NCBI RefSeq assembly: GCF_002786295.1
Contig: NZ_PGTC01000024.1
Location: 62,001 to 126,000 of the forward strand
Source: Pseudooceanicola marinus
GTDB taxonomy: Bacteria > Pseudomonadota > Alphaproteobacteria > Rhodobacterales > Rhodobacteraceae
Reading direction: 5' to 3'
DNA length: 64,000 nucleotides
Made by a program: the position numbers and the translations under genes. The notes below the pieces were generated by a model that searched no databases, was not told the origin of the DNA, and saw nothing but the letters and a program-made list of their open reading frames with translations. The stretch's first letter is position 1, and each line of letters starts with the position of its first letter. Shown piece by piece: positions 35,908 through 46,742 of the stretch.

Positions 35908-36141
35908 GGGCGGTCTCCGGGCCGGACGGGCCGGCAAGGTGAAAGGATCATTGACCGTATAGCCGTCCCGCTGCCGCGTCTCAAGCGCGACACATGCGCA
36001 CCCTCTCTGCGCATGCATGAACGAATGCTGGACCTGTGCAATTTCGGAAGCTAAACAACCGCACGGTAACGGTTGTGTGTAAAGCGCGACCCAGACACAT
36101 ATCGCGACTGCCCAGGCGGGCCTAGGAATGGAGCTAAGTTC
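35908..36141. promoter_or_regulatory. Divergent control region, outer-membrane protein / petABC
   Basis: 234 bp. It includes AT-rich stretches (36045-36075, with GGTAACGGTTGTGTG) where the petABC promoter most likely lies. No other gene is visible. Confidence 0.45.
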
Positions 36142-36723
36142 GTGTCCCACGCAGAAGATCACGAAGGCACCCGGAGGGACTTCCTCTATTACGCCACGGC
36201 CGGCGCCGGTGCTGTTGCGGCCGGTGCGGCCGTCTGGCCGCTCGTCAACCAGATGAACCCCTCCGCAGACGTCCAGGCGCTGAGCTCGATCCGCGTCGAC
36301 ATCGCCGGCGTCGAGGAAGGCACCCAGCTGACCGTGAAATGGCGCGGCAAGCCGGTCTTCATCCGTCGTCGGACCCAGGAGGAGATCGACGCCGCCAACG
36401 AGGTCGATCCGGCCACCCTGCCCGACCCGCTGGCGCGCAACGAGAACATCGGCGCCGATGCCCCCGCCACCGACGGCAACCGTGCCCTGGCCCCCGAGGG
36501 TGCCGAAGGCAAGGCCGCCGAGGAATGGCTGGTGATGATGGGCGTCTGCACCCACCTGGGCTGCGTGCCCCTGGGCGAGGCCGGTGACTTCGGCGGCTGG
36601 TTCTGTCCTTGCCACGGCTCGCACTACGACACCGCCGGCCGCATCCGTCGTGGCCCGGCCCCGGAAAACCTGCCTGTCCCCGTCGCGACCTTCGATGGTC
36701 CGACCGAGATCATCCTGGGCTGA
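36142..36723 (+). CDS. petA: Ubiquinol-cytochrome c reductase, Rieske iron-sulfur subunit
   Basis: A 193-residue protein starting at GTG 36142; an in-frame ATG upstream (36073) is rejected because the family begins SHAEDHxGTRRDF and GGAG lies 8 nt before the [23 protein letters not shown] is an uncleaved Tat signal-anchor. The 2Fe-2S ligands are in VCTHLGC and CPCHGSHYD. It transfers electrons from ubiquinol to cytochrome c1 in the bc1 complex; petB starts 14 bp later. Confidence 0.97.
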   Translation: MSHAEDHEGTRRDFLYYATAGAGAVAAGAAVWPLVNQMNPSADVQALSSIRVDIAGVEEGTQLTVKWRGKPVFIRRRTQEEIDAANEVDPATLPDPLARNENIGADAPATDGNRALAPEGAEGKAAEEWLVMMGVCTHLGCVPLGEAGDFGGWFCPCHGSHYDTAGRIRRGPAPENLPVPVATFDGPTEIILG

Positions 36724-36737
36724 GGGAGGAGACCAAA

Positions 36738-38063
36738 ATGTCCGGCATTCCGCACGATCATTACGAACCGAAGACCGGTGGCGAGAAGTGGATCCACTCT
36801 CGTCTGCCGATCGTGGGCCTGATCTACGACACGATCATGATCCCCACGCCCAAGAACCTGAACTGGATGTGGATCTGGGGCATCGTCCTGGCCTTCTGCC
36901 TGGCGCTGCAGATCGTCACCGGCATCGTCCTGGTGATGCACTACACCCCGCATGTCGACATGGCCTTCGCCTCCGTCGAGCACATCATGCGTGACGTGAA
37001 CGGTGGCCACTTCCTGCGCTACCTGCACATGAACGGCGCCTCGCTGTTCTTCTTCGCCGTCTACCTGCACATCTTCCGTGGTCTCTACTACGGCTCCTAC
37101 AAGGCCCCGCGCGAGATCACCTGGATCATCGGCATGATCATCTACCTGCTGATGATGGCCACCGGCTTCATGGGCTACGTCCTGCCCTGGGGTCAGATGT
37201 CCTTCTGGGGGGCGACTGTGATCACCGGCCTGTTCGGCGCGATCCCCTTCATCGGGGAAAGCCTGCAGGCCTGGCTGCTGGGTGGACCGGCGGTGGCCAA
37301 CGCCACGCTGAACCGCTTCTTCTCGCTGCACTACCTGCTGCCCTTCGTCATCGCGGGCCTGGTCATCGTGCACATCTGGGCGTTCCACAACACCGGCAAC
37401 AACAACCCGACCGGCGTCGACGTGCGCAAGTCGTCCAAGGCGGAAGCCGAGAAGGACACCCTGCCCTTCTGGCCCTACTTCGTCATCAAGGACTTCTTCG
37501 CCCTCGCCGTCGTGCTGGCCGTCTTCTTCGCCATCGTCGGCTTCATGCCCAACTACCTGGGTCACCCCGACAACTACATCGAGGCGAACCCGCTGGCGAC
37601 ACCCGCGCACATCGTGCCGGAATGGTACTTCCTGCCCTTCTACGCCATCCTGCGCGCCTTCACCGCGGATGTCTGGGTGGTGATGTTCGCCAACTGGATC
37701 ACCGGCGGCATCGTCGATGCGAAGTTCTTCGGCGTGCTGGCCATGTTCGGCGCCATCGTCGCCATGGCCCTGGTGCCCTGGCTGGACACCTCCAAGGTGC
37801 GCTCGGGCCGCTACCGTCCGATGTTCAAGTGGTGGTTCGCGCTGCTGTGCATCGACTTCATCGTGCTGATGTGGGCCGGCGCCATGCCCGCCGAACCGCC
37901 CTATTCCACCATCTCGCTGATCGGGGCCACCTACTGGTTCGCCTACTTCTTCGTCATCCTGCCCCTGCTGGGCGTGATCGAACCGGCGCCCAAGAACATG
38001 CCGGCCACGATCGAGGAAGATTTCGACGCCCATTACGGCAAGCCGACAGAACCGGCCGAGTAA
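36738..38063 (+). CDS. petB: Cytochrome b subunit of bc1 complex
   Basis: A 441-residue membrane protein with eight helices, close to the ~445 of Rhodobacter. Heme ligand pairs are visible ([14 protein letters not shown] and [12 protein letters not shown] in the first set; [17 protein letters not shown] in the second), and the Qo-site PEWY sits in [17 protein letters not shown] precedes the ATG at 36738. Confidence 0.97.
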   Translation: MSGIPHDHYEPKTGGEKWIHSRLPIVGLIYDTIMIPTPKNLNWMWIWGIVLAFCLALQIVTGIVLVMHYTPHVDMAFASVEHIMRDVNGGHFLRYLHMNGASLFFFAVYLHIFRGLYYGSYKAPREITWIIGMIIYLLMMATGFMGYVLPWGQMSFWGATVITGLFGAIPFIGESLQAWLLGGPAVANATLNRFFSLHYLLPFVIAGLVIVHIWAFHNTGNNNPTGVDVRKSSKAEAEKDTLPFWPYFVIKDFFALAVVLAVFFAIVGFMPNYLGHPDNYIEANPLATPAHIVPEWYFLPFYAILRAFTADVWVVMFANWITGGIVDAKFFGVLAMFGAIVAMALVPWLDTSKVRSGRYRPMFKWWFALLCIDFIVLMWAGAMPAEPPYSTISLIGATYWFAYFFVILPLLGVIEPAPKNMPATIEEDFDAHYGKPTEPAE

Positions 38064-38080
38064 GCGAAAGGACAGAGACC

Positions 38081-38920
38081 ATGTTCAAGAAACTCTCTAT
38101 CTCTGCCCTGGCAGCCCTGACGCTCGGCGTGGGCAGCATGGGCACGGCCGCCCTGGCGGCCGAAGGCGGCGGCCATCACGAGGACATCGCCTTCTCCTTC
38201 GAAGGGCCCTTCGGCAAGTACGACGAGAACCAGCTGCAGCGCGGGCTGAAGATCTACACCCAGGTCTGCTCCTCCTGCCACGGGCTGAAGTTCGTGCCGA
38301 TCCGCACCCTGGCGGATGAAGGCGGTCCGAACATGCCCGAGGACGAGGTCCGCGCCTATGCGGCCGAGTTCATGGTGGCCGACGAGGCCTCCAACATGCA
38401 CCTCTATGACTACGACGAAGGTGCCGCCCGTCAGTTGACCGAGAATGACTTCTTCCCGGCCAACGAAAGCCAGAACGCCCCGGACCTCAGCCTGATGGCC
38501 AAGGCCCGTGCCGCGTTCCACGGCCCCGCGGGCACCGGCATCAACCAGTTCTTCAAGGGCATTGGCGGGCCTGAGCACATCTACAACATCCTGACCGGTT
38601 ACACCGGTGAGGAACGTGTGCAGGCCGGCGTGACCTACTATGAGAACACCGCCTTCGACGGCGGCTGGATCGCCATGGCACCGCCGCTTTACGGCGAGGA
38701 CGTGGAGTTCGATGACGGCCACGCCAACTCGCTGCATCACGAGGCCGAGGATGTCGCGGCCTTCCTGATGTGGACCGCGGAGCCGAAGCTGATGGCGCGC
38801 AAGCACGCGGGCTTTGTCGGCGTGATCTTCCTGGTGCTGCTGAGCTCGCTTCTGTACCTGACCAACAAGCGTCTGTGGAAGCCGGTGAAGAAAGCCGCCA
38901 AGGAGAAGGCCCAGGCCTGA
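38081..38920 (+). CDS. petC: Cytochrome c1 subunit of bc1 complex
   Basis: A 279-residue protein. The signal peptide ends at TAALAAEGG. The heme motif CSSCH is followed by [12 protein letters not shown]; the Met ligand lies in a [13 protein letters not shown] block. A C-terminal TM ([13 protein letters not shown]) anchors it. It follows petB by 17 bp and completes the bc1 operon. Confidence 0.97.
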   Translation: MFKKLSISALAALTLGVGSMGTAALAAEGGGHHEDIAFSFEGPFGKYDENQLQRGLKIYTQVCSSCHGLKFVPIRTLADEGGPNMPEDEVRAYAAEFMVADEASNMHLYDYDEGAARQLTENDFFPANESQNAPDLSLMAKARAAFHGPAGTGINQFFKGIGGPEHIYNILTGYTGEERVQAGVTYYENTAFDGGWIAMAPPLYGEDVEFDDGHANSLHHEAEDVAAFLMWTAEPKLMARKHAGFVGVIFLVLLSSLLYLTNKRLWKPVKKAAKEKAQA

Positions 38921-38944
38921 TCCCGCCCCCCGGATGAAACTCAG

Positions 38945-38974
38945 CCCCCGGTCGGAAACGACCGGGGGTTTTCC
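38945..38974 (+). terminator. Terminator of petABC
   Basis: Perfect 10-bp stem CCCCCGGTCG / CGACCGGGGG (38945-38954 with 38959-38968), GAAA tetraloop, then TTTTCC. It is 25 bp beyond the petC stop. Confidence 0.96.
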
Positions 38975-39026
38975 TTTGGCTGGCCGGGGCGGCGCCGGTC
39001 CCCGCCACGAGGGCGCAGACCGGCAC

Positions 39027-39090
39027 CTGGGGGGCTCTGCCCCCGTCGCGCGATGCGCGCCCCCGGGATATTTGTCGGCCAACAAATGGG
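39027..39090 (+). repeat. Two-hairpin intergenic repeat, copy 3
   Basis: GGGGGC-TCT-GCCCCC (39029-39044), then a GCGC...GCGC stem, then CCCCCGGGATATTT. It sits between convergent petC and pbpC, beyond the petABC terminator. Confidence 0.8.
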
Positions 39091-39180
39091 AAGGGATCCC
39101 CGCGCCCCTGTCCCGTGTTCCCGCCCCAATATCCGCGCCGGCGGCATCAGCCAGCAAGGATCAGGGCAGAGATCAGGATA

Positions 39181-41298
39181 TCAGTTCAGGCGAATCGTGG
39201 TGCGGGCGGACCGGCCCATGGCGTCGATGACAGTGACATCGGTGAACCCCTGACCAAGGGACGGCAGCAGGGCCTCGCCCCGGCGCTGTCCGGTCAGAAC
39301 GGGGGCGCCGTTGATCAGCCAGGTGAAGGGTGGCGTGCCGCGCTCCACCCGCACCGGCAGGCCGTCGCCGGACAGGGCCAGCCGGGCGCCGTCGGGCGGG
39401 AAGGCCAGGCGGGGGGCTTGGGGGTCAGGCCCGGTGCCGCCCCGGCGACGGAAGTGGCGCAGGGGCACCGGCAGGGCGTCATTGGTGACCAGCAACGTGC
39501 CGCGCGGCGGCGCGGGCAGCTCCACCGGCTCCGGCGCAAGGCGCTGGAACGCCTGGAACAGCAGGGGCGCGGCCAGATCCCCCCCGAAGGCGCCGGGCAC
39601 CGGGGTGCCGTCGGGCCGCCCGATCCAGACGCCAACCACATGCGCCCCGTCCCAGCCAAGCGCCCAGGCATCGCGGTGACCGTAGGAGGTGCCGGTCTTC
39701 CAGGAGATGCGCCCGCGCGGGCCACCTTCGGGGGGCACCAGGTCCGCCAGGATGTGGCCCACCTGCCAGGCCGCCGGGGCGGACACCAGGCGCGCGCCCG
39801 CGCCTTCCGCCGCCCCCTGGCGCCAATACAGCGGGCGCGCCGTGCCGCCCTCGGCCAGGCCTGCGTAGAGGGTCACCAGGTCATCCAGCGTCACCCCGAG
39901 GCCGCCCAGAGAGATCGCCAGTCCCGGCGCGCCACCGGGCAACTCCGCCGCCACCCCGGCGCGGCGGAGGGTGGACAGGACTCGGGCCGGGCCAAGCGCC
40001 TCGGTCAACGCCACCACCGGCAGGTTCAGCGACAGTTGCAGCGCCTCGCGCACAGGGATCGGGCCACGGAAGGCGCCGTCGAAGTTGACCGGCCGGTAGC
40101 CGGCGAAATCCGTCGGCACATCGTCGATCAGCGTCTCGGGATGCGCCAGGCCCGCGTCGAAGGCCATGGCGTAGATCAGCGGCTTCAGCGTCGATCCGGG
40201 CGAGCGCAGGGCCCGTGTCATGTCGACGAAGCCATGGCCCTGCGCCGCGAAGCCGCGCGAGCCGACGGAGGCCAGGATCCGCCCGTCACGGTGATCCGCC
40301 ACCAGAATCGCCACCGACAGGTCCGGTTGCATCCCCTGCAGCGCCGTGGCCGCCAGCTGCTCCAGCGCCGCCTGCAGGGGCACGTCGAGGGTCAGGTCGT
40401 GGCGCGCCAGCTCGGGCAGCTCCGCCCGGGCCCGGTCGGTCAGATGCGGGGCGAGTTGCGGGAAGGGCCGGCGGGTGCGGGGGACGCTGTCACGGCGGGC
40501 CGCACGGGCCGTCTCAAAATCGATCACGCCTTCGGCGACCATCCGAGCCAACACCCGGTTGCGGGCGTCTTCGGCCGCCAGCGGATCCCGGTCTGGCCGG
40601 CGTGCCTCGGGCGCCTGCGGCAGGGCCACCAGCAACGCCGCCTGCGCCGGGGTCAGCCGGGTGGGTTCCTTGCCGAAATAGGCCAGGGCGGCCGCCCGCA
40701 CCCCTTCGAGGTTCCCGCCCATGGGCGCCAGCGCAAGGTAGAGGGCCAGCACCTGATCTTTCGTCAGCCGCCGTTCCAATGCCAGCGCCAGCCGCGCCTG
40801 GCGCAGCTTCCCCGCCCAGAGACCCGTGCCGGAGTTTTCCAGCAGCCGCGCCACCTGCATCGTCAGGGTCGAACCTCCCGACACCACCTCCCCCTCCCGC
40901 AGGGCCTGCCAGGCGGCGCGCAGGACGGCATGGGGATCGACGCCCGCATGGTCATCGAACCGGCGATCCTCGTAGGCTTTCAGCATCGCCAGATAGAGCG
41001 GGTCGACCTGATCCGGTGTCAGCCCCATGCGCCAGCGGCCATCGTCGACCATATAGGCCCGCAGCAGCGCCCCGTCGGCCCCGTGCATTTCGACCGAAAG
41101 CTGGGGCGCGAGCGGCGGCAGCTGCGTGGCGTCGATCCAGTCATCGACCCGGTCACGGGCCAGGCCACCGGCCCAGAGGAGCGCGGCGAGGGCCAGAAAG
41201 GGCAGAGCACGGCGGCGGGACCGGGCACGCGGCGCGCGCCCAGCGGGACGGGTGTCCGCCCGCCCCGCGCAGGTCCCAGGCCCGCCGCCCGGCCTCAT
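39181..41298 (-). CDS. pbpC: Penicillin-binding protein 1C
   Basis: A 705-residue bifunctional peptidoglycan synthase. A single TM lies near residues 28-48. The glycosyltransferase (GT51) domain has EDRRFDDHAGVDPHA, QVARLLENS and related blocks (residues ~90-240). The transpeptidase has SPGSTLKPLIYAM (SxxK), SLNLP (SxN) and KTGTSYGHRDAW (KTG). A C-terminal BiPBP_C-like domain follows. It overlaps the alpha-2-macroglobulin gene by 4 bp, a pairing known for pbpC, and the macroglobulin may defend the envelope when the wall is breached. Confidence 0.94.
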   Translation of the reverse strand: MRPGGGPGTCAGRADTRPAGRAPRARSRRRALPFLALAALLWAGGLARDRVDDWIDATQLPPLAPQLSVEMHGADGALLRAYMVDDGRWRMGLTPDQVDPLYLAMLKAYEDRRFDDHAGVDPHAVLRAAWQALREGEVVSGGSTLTMQVARLLENSGTGLWAGKLRQARLALALERRLTKDQVLALYLALAPMGGNLEGVRAAALAYFGKEPTRLTPAQAALLVALPQAPEARRPDRDPLAAEDARNRVLARMVAEGVIDFETARAARRDSVPRTRRPFPQLAPHLTDRARAELPELARHDLTLDVPLQAALEQLAATALQGMQPDLSVAILVADHRDGRILASVGSRGFAAQGHGFVDMTRALRSPGSTLKPLIYAMAFDAGLAHPETLIDDVPTDFAGYRPVNFDGAFRGPIPVREALQLSLNLPVVALTEALGPARVLSTLRRAGVAAELPGGAPGLAISLGGLGVTLDDLVTLYAGLAEGGTARPLYWRQGAAEGAGARLVSAPAAWQVGHILADLVPPEGGPRGRISWKTGTSYGHRDAWALGWDGAHVVGVWIGRPDGTPVPGAFGGDLAAPLLFQAFQRLAPEPVELPAPPRGTLLVTNDALPVPLRHFRRRGGTGPDPQAPRLAFPPDGARLALSGDGLPVRVERGTPPFTWLINGAPVLTGQRRGEALLPSLGQGFTDVTVIDAMGRSARTTIRLN

Positions 41299-44200
41299 GG
41301 CCTGACCGTGATCCGCGTCTCGCCGGTGTTGGCGCGGTAGCTGGGGCGGTACATGTCCTCGACCGAGGCGGCGGGCGCCAGATAGTCGCCCGGGCTGACC
41401 GCCCGCACCATGTAGGCCAGCGAGAGCGCCTCATCCCCGCGCCAGTCCAGCGCCGCGAGGAAGCGGTCGGACCGGAATTCGGTCATCTGGGTCGGCGCCA
41501 CCTCAAGCCAGTCCAGCGCGTCGATATCGCCCGAGCGCAGAAGGCGCGGGTTGTCGATCTCGAAGCCCGCCGGCAGGGGGTCGTTGACCATCAGCCGGGC
41601 GCCGGTCTCCTCGAAGGGCGTCACGGTCAGGACCACCACCAGGCGGGTGCCGCTGGCCACCGTCTCGGGCGACACGCGCTCCCCCTCGGGGGTATAGTAG
41701 GCGCGGTCGATCCCGTAGCCGTAGCCACCGGCGGCCAGCGGCCCCTCTGGCACGCCGAGGGTGGTCAGCGTCAGATCCGTCGGGCTGCTGCCCTCGTTGC
41801 GGATCGCCACGGGCTCGGGCGCCGTGCCCGGCAGGGTCCGCACCAGCGGCCCGGTCAGCCGCGCGCCATCCACCGACAGCGCCGGCGCCGCCGGGTCCTC
41901 CAGAAGGGCCGAGGCCGCCATCAGGGTCCAGGCGCTTTCCTGGGTGGACAGCGGCCCCTCGACCTCTGCCAGGCGGTCCAGCAGGGCCTGGCGGTCCACC
42001 ACCTCGGATCCCGCTTCGGCGGCCAGGGTCAGCAGGCCCGAAATGTCACGCATTCGGGTGCCGAAGTCGTTGCGGATGCGGATCTCTTCCGCCGTGCCGC
42101 GCGGGGCGATCTTCTTCTGTGCCCGGGCGAACATGGCATCGGCGCGCGGCTGATCGCCGTACATCGCCAGGGCGGCCCCCAGTTGCGCCGCGGCCAGGGG
42201 CGTGGCGAACTCGCCGCCTTTCACGTCGGCGTAGTAGCGCAGATCGCCCATGGCGGCCTCGCCCTCGCGCGCCAGCACCATCAGCTGATAGGCCAGCGCC
42301 TCGCCGCCGCCATTCGTATCAGCCTCGAAATCGGGGGCGAAGTTGACCAGGTTGCGCAGGTTGTCGAGCGCCCGGGTAAAGGCGGCGTCGGGCACCTCGT
42401 GGCCCGCGAGGCGCGCGCGCGACAGGAAGTCGGTCACGTAGGCATCCAGCCAGGAGGTGCCATCGGAGCCCGCCCAGAGGCGGAAGGATCCGCTGGCGGT
42501 CTGGCGCGCCAGGACCTTCTCGATGGCGCCCGCCACGCGTTCGTCCACGCGAGTCTGCGTGGCCAGCCCCAGCAGGTCGGCCACGGGGGCCAACGACAGC
42601 AGCGGCAGGGCCTTCGACGTCACCTGTTCCGTGCAGCCGTAGGGATATTGATCCAGCAGGGACAGCACGCCCGGCACGTCGAGTCGCGCCAGAGGCCCGG
42701 CGGACAGAACCGCATGGGCCGTGTCCGCATCGAAGCCCGCGAAGGCGTTCTCATCCAGGGTGAAGGTCGCGCCGGCGGCCAGGTCGAACCGCTGCGTGCG
42801 CGACACTTCGGGCGTGTTGCGCCGCACCGGCAGGGTCAGCGTCTTGGTCATCACATCCCCTGCCAGCGTCGCCAACGATACGGTGATCGCGTAGTCGCCC
42901 ACGGTTTCCGCCGACAGGGGGACCCGGAAGCTCTGCTTCTCGCCCTCCTCCAGCGTGACGGTGGCCGGCAGATCGCCCAGCGTCATGCCGGGGGCGGAGA
43001 CCGACAGGGCCATTTCCCCCGCCGGGCCGGTGGCATGGACCAGTTCCAGCAGCAGCGACGACCGGTCACCGGGCGCCAGGAAGTTCGGCGTCGAGGTGGT
43101 GACCACCACCGGGTCGCGCACCAACACGTCCTGTTCCGCCGCGCCCACGCCCGTCTCGGACCAGGCCACGGCCATCAGCCGCAGGGTGCCGTTGAAGGCG
43201 GGGATGTCGAAGCGCGCCTCGACCGTGCCATCCGCGCGGACGGGCAGCGGGCCGGAGAACCAGGTCACCAGATCCTCGGTCGGCGGCGGCGAGGCAAAGC
43301 GGGAGCTGGCGGCGGCATCACCGCCCGAGCGGATGCGCCCCATCTCTCCCTGGGTCGGGTCGATCAGGCGGCCGTAGAGGTCGCGGATCTCCACCCCCAG
43401 GCGCCGCTGGCCGAAGTAGTGGCCCTGCGGGTCAGGGCTGTCGAAGCCGGTGAGGTTGAGAATACCCAGATCAACCGCCGCCAGCGTCACATAGGCCTGA
43501 TCGCCCTGTGCCACGCCGTCGACCTGCATCTGCGCGGTGTAGCCCCCGCGCGGATCGGCCTCCGGCGCGGAGGTGAAGGTGACATCCAGCGCCTTGTCGC
43601 CCGGCGCGACCGAGGCGTAGTCGAGGCCCAGGGCCCGGGCCGGGTTATGCCCCTGGTCCAGATCCATCGGCCGCAGCACCGTGGCGGTGACATAGGCCCC
43701 CGCGCCCCAGTCCTCGGTCACCGGCAGGGGAATCAGGTTCTCCCCCTCCGTGACCTCGACCACCTGCATGTCGATCAGCCGGTTCGACATCACCGAGACC
43801 AGCGCCGTGCCCGCATAGCGCGGCACCAGACGCAGACGCGCCTCGTCACCGGGCGTGTAGCTCTCGGCGTCCAGCGACAGCTCCAGCGTGTCGGGCGTGG
43901 TCGTCGTGTCAGCGGGCACGTACCAGCCGGCGTAGAAGTCGACCGAGGCGGCGGTGCGATCATCCGTGGTGCTTTCCACCACCAGCTCATATCGGCCCCA
44001 ATCCACAGGAGCGGCGACCTCCACCGGGTCGGTGCCCAGGGTCGCGGTGCCCGAGGTGACCTCGTCCCGGGTGGTGAAGCTCTCCCACTCCCAATTGCCG
44101 TAAAGGTTGTACCACTGGTAGCGCGTGGTGACGCGGTTGAGGGTCCAGGTCACCTCCATCTCCGCCGGATCCAGCTGATCGTCCAGCGCGATCAGGCGGA

Positions 44201-46742
44201 AGGCGGCCTCGGTGCCTTCGGGAACCACATCGTCGAACGCGGGCCGGATGCCGATGAAGGGCTCGGCGGGCAGGACAAGCTGCGTCAGCCGCCGTTCGAT
44301 CGGCCGGCCGGAGCCTTCGAAGATGTCGGCATAGACCGTGGCCTCCGCCGGCATGGGCGTTTCCGGGGCGAAGCCGTCGAAGGCCAGCGGCAGGGTCGCG
44401 CGACCCTGGGCATCCGTGGTGGTGCTGTCGAAATAGAAACGTTCGCGCGTGGTTTCCGCGTCATGGCGCCCGAAGCGGTAGCCGGGGAAGGCCTCGAGCG
44501 TGTCGATGGTGGCCAGCATGGTGCTGCCCGAGACGGTCAGATCGCCCGCAGGCGCCCCGAAAAGGTAGCGCGCCTCGACCGACAGGTCGCGGGTGGCGGC
44601 AAGGGGCATCGGGCCCTCGCCCGCCAGCGACAGGGTGGCGTCGATGCGTTCGGGCAGGAAATCCTCCACCAGCACGGTGGTCTGGGCCAGCGCGGGCGCG
44701 TCGAGGTCGGATTTCAGCGCCAGCCGCCAGGAGCCACGCGGCACCGTCGCCCCCACGGGGAAGGAGAAGACATAACCGCCGGCCTGCCCGTCGGCTCGCG
44801 CCTGGCGGGCGTATTCCACCCCGTCGGGACGGGTCAGGATCGCCGTCACCGGCAGCCCGTCCAGCGCGCGGGCGGTGCCGTCGCGGGCCAGTGCCGTGGC
44901 GTGGATCGTCTCGCCAGCGCGGTAGGCGCCGCGGTCGGTGGTCAGGAACATGTCGATGGCGCCGGCCGGTTCGCGCCCCGCCACGCCCCGGTCGGTCAGG
45001 TCAAAGGCCGGGTCCTTCAGCGACAGGAAGGCCATGTCGTCCTCGCCCGCCCGCGCCAGCAGCAGCGCGGGGGCCGCGCCACCCGTGCCGCGCAGCAGGC
45101 CGGGGGCGAAGCTGGCCACGCCCTGATCGTCAGTTTCGGCCTCGCCCAGCACGGCGTTGGCGTTGGACAGCAGCGTGAGGGTCACACCCTCCTTCGCCCC
45201 GGCATCGCCAAGGCCCCGCACGACCGCGTGCAGCCCGTCGGCGCCGGTCCAGGTGGTCAGTCCCAGGTCGGTCAGCACGAACCACTGGGTCGCGGCGGGG
45301 GTTTCATATTCGTCCCGGCCCGGGGCGCGGGCGCGCAGGGCGTAGACGCCGGGCGCCTGCCCCTCCAGCGCCGCGTCCAGCGGCAGGCGGGTGGTCACGT
45401 CGGTGTTGCGCTCCTTGCGGACCTCGCCTTCGCCCGTCCAGATCTCGGTCGCCATGTCCTCGGCGAATTCCTCCACCTCCCACTCGCCGATCTGGCGGTT
45501 GAACAGCTGGCGTTGAATCGTGCGGATCAGCCCCCGGTCGGTGACCTTGAACAGCCGCAGGTCCACCCGGTCGAGGTTCACCGTGTCGATCGGCAGGGCA
45601 GCGCCCGCGCCCTTCGCCAGAACGTAGCCCCGACCGGGGAAGCGCAGCGTCGGCGCCCGGTCGGGGATGGCGACGCGGAAGGTGGCGTCGGCGGCCAGCG
45701 CCTCGCCACTGCGCGACGACAGCCCGGCACGCAGGGTGTAGCTGTAGCTCTGCCCATGGGCGCCGCCCTCGATGCACAGGCGATTGCCCTCTGCCTCCAC
45801 CGCCATGGTGCTGTCGGGCAGTTGCACGTAGTCGCCGTAATCGACGCCGGTCTTGGCAAGCGGATCGGTGAAGGCCATGCAGACCCGCGGCAGGGCGGCA
45901 TCGGCCTGCACCTCGTAATCCTCCACCCGGAAGCCATAGAGGGAGACGGCGCGCTCCTGCAGCTCTGCGATGTCGCGGCGGTTGGACAGGCGGCTGGCCA
46001 GGCGCAGGGCAGGCACCATGGCGGGGCCCTCCTCGACCGCCTCGAAGGCCTGCGCCAGGAGATAGAGCGCCTGGGCCGCCTCGCCGTCGGATCCGGCCCG
46101 CAGGTAGGCGTTCAGCGCCGCCGGCACGGCGCGGCGATGGTAGGTCCCGGTCTGCCCGGTATCGTCGAGCGTCACCTGCCGCAGCATGTCGGAATAAAGC
46201 GCCCAGTCGGCACTGGCGTCGCTGGTCGCCGTCGCCGCCCCGGCATAGCGCAGGGCACGCAGCAGGTCGCCCGCGCGCACGGCGCTGTTGGCCGTGTCAC
46301 GCAGCGTGCCCGCATCGCTGTCGCCGGCCGAATGGAACCAGGAGATTCGCAGCGCCAGATCCCGCGCGGCCTCCAACCGGGCCGGTGTGGCCACGTCCGG
46401 CAGGTCCGCGGCACGCATCCGGCCGAGGTCCTGCGCGCGACTTGTCACCGGGATCACGCGGGCGGAATAGGCCCCGTCATAGGCGTTCTGCCCGGTGACC
46501 GTGGCCTTGGGGAAGCAGGAGTTGTTGCGGCTGTTGAAGGTGACGGCCGTGCAGTCTGCGTCGTTCAGGCAGGCGGTGCGACAGGCCTGCAATGTAGTGT
46601 CGAACAGCTGCCCCAGGTCGCGCCCGGCGAAATCCGTGTTGGGAAAGACCAGCATCCGCTTCTCGGGCAGCGGCGCCTCCTGCGCCTGGACGGGACCGAG
46701 GGCCGTAAGGCCCAGAGCGAGGGCTGCGAGAATGCGTTTCAT
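41295..46742 (-). CDS. Alpha-2-macroglobulin family protein (YfhM-like) with N-terminal PAN/apple-like domain
   Basis: An 1815-residue periplasmic protease trap. The signal peptide ends about residue 20 (GPVQA-QEA); there is no lipobox, unlike E. coli YfhM. Residues ~30-95 carry a Cys-rich apple/PAN-like unit (LQACRTACLNDADCTAVTF, NSCFPK). Macroglobulin domains follow, and the thioester motif YGCTEQVTSKALPLL is at about residue 1370 with Cys, Glu and Gln all present, so covalent trapping should work. TED and receptor-like domains follow. The open frame on the opposite strand over this gene is a compositional artefact. Confidence 0.93.
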   Translation of the reverse strand: MKRILAALALGLTALGPVQAQEAPLPEKRMLVFPNTDFAGRDLGQLFDTTLQACRTACLNDADCTAVTFNSRNNSCFPKATVTGQNAYDGAYSARVIPVTSRAQDLGRMRAADLPDVATPARLEAARDLALRISWFHSAGDSDAGTLRDTANSAVRAGDLLRALRYAGAATATSDASADWALYSDMLRQVTLDDTGQTGTYHRRAVPAALNAYLRAGSDGEAAQALYLLAQAFEAVEEGPAMVPALRLASRLSNRRDIAELQERAVSLYGFRVEDYEVQADAALPRVCMAFTDPLAKTGVDYGDYVQLPDSTMAVEAEGNRLCIEGGAHGQSYSYTLRAGLSSRSGEALAADATFRVAIPDRAPTLRFPGRGYVLAKGAGAALPIDTVNLDRVDLRLFKVTDRGLIRTIQRQLFNRQIGEWEVEEFAEDMATEIWTGEGEVRKERNTDVTTRLPLDAALEGQAPGVYALRARAPGRDEYETPAATQWFVLTDLGLTTWTGADGLHAVVRGLGDAGAKEGVTLTLLSNANAVLGEAETDDQGVASFAPGLLRGTGGAAPALLLARAGEDDMAFLSLKDPAFDLTDRGVAGREPAGAIDMFLTTDRGAYRAGETIHATALARDGTARALDGLPVTAILTRPDGVEYARQARADGQAGGYVFSFPVGATVPRGSWRLALKSDLDAPALAQTTVLVEDFLPERIDATLSLAGEGPMPLAATRDLSVEARYLFGAPAGDLTVSGSTMLATIDTLEAFPGYRFGRHDAETTRERFYFDSTTTDAQGRATLPLAFDGFAPETPMPAEATVYADIFEGSGRPIERRLTQLVLPAEPFIGIRPAFDDVVPEGTEAAFRLIALDDQLDPAEMEVTWTLNRVTTRYQWYNLYGNWEWESFTTRDEVTSGTATLGTDPVEVAAPVDWGRYELVVESTTDDRTAASVDFYAGWYVPADTTTTPDTLELSLDAESYTPGDEARLRLVPRYAGTALVSVMSNRLIDMQVVEVTEGENLIPLPVTEDWGAGAYVTATVLRPMDLDQGHNPARALGLDYASVAPGDKALDVTFTSAPEADPRGGYTAQMQVDGVAQGDQAYVTLAAVDLGILNLTGFDSPDPQGHYFGQRRLGVEIRDLYGRLIDPTQGEMGRIRSGGDAAASSRFASPPPTEDLVTWFSGPLPVRADGTVEARFDIPAFNGTLRLMAVAWSETGVGAAEQDVLVRDPVVVTTSTPNFLAPGDRSSLLLELVHATGPAGEMALSVSAPGMTLGDLPATVTLEEGEKQSFRVPLSAETVGDYAITVSLATLAGDVMTKTLTLPVRRNTPEVSRTQRFDLAAGATFTLDENAFAGFDADTAHAVLSAGPLARLDVPGVLSLLDQYPYGCTEQVTSKALPLLSLAPVADLLGLATQTRVDERVAGAIEKVLARQTASGSFRLWAGSDGTSWLDAYVTDFLSRARLAGHEVPDAAFTRALDNLRNLVNFAPDFEADTNGGGEALAYQLMVLAREGEAAMGDLRYYADVKGGEFATPLAAAQLGAALAMYGDQPRADAMFARAQKKIAPRGTAEEIRIRNDFGTRMRDISGLLTLAAEAGSEVVDRQALLDRLAEVEGPLSTQESAWTLMAASALLEDPAAPALSVDGARLTGPLVRTLPGTAPEPVAIRNEGSSPTDLTLTTLGVPEGPLAAGGYGYGIDRAYYTPEGERVSPETVASGTRLVVVLTVTPFEETGARLMVNDPLPAGFEIDNPRLLRSGDIDALDWLEVAPTQMTEFRSDRFLAALDWRGDEALSLAYMVRAVSPGDYLAPAASVEDMYRPSYRANTGETRITVRP

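Noticed and set aside
36073-36141. ATG start for petA 23 codons upstream
   Set aside because: The added residues are not family-like and GGAG precedes the GTG at 36142.
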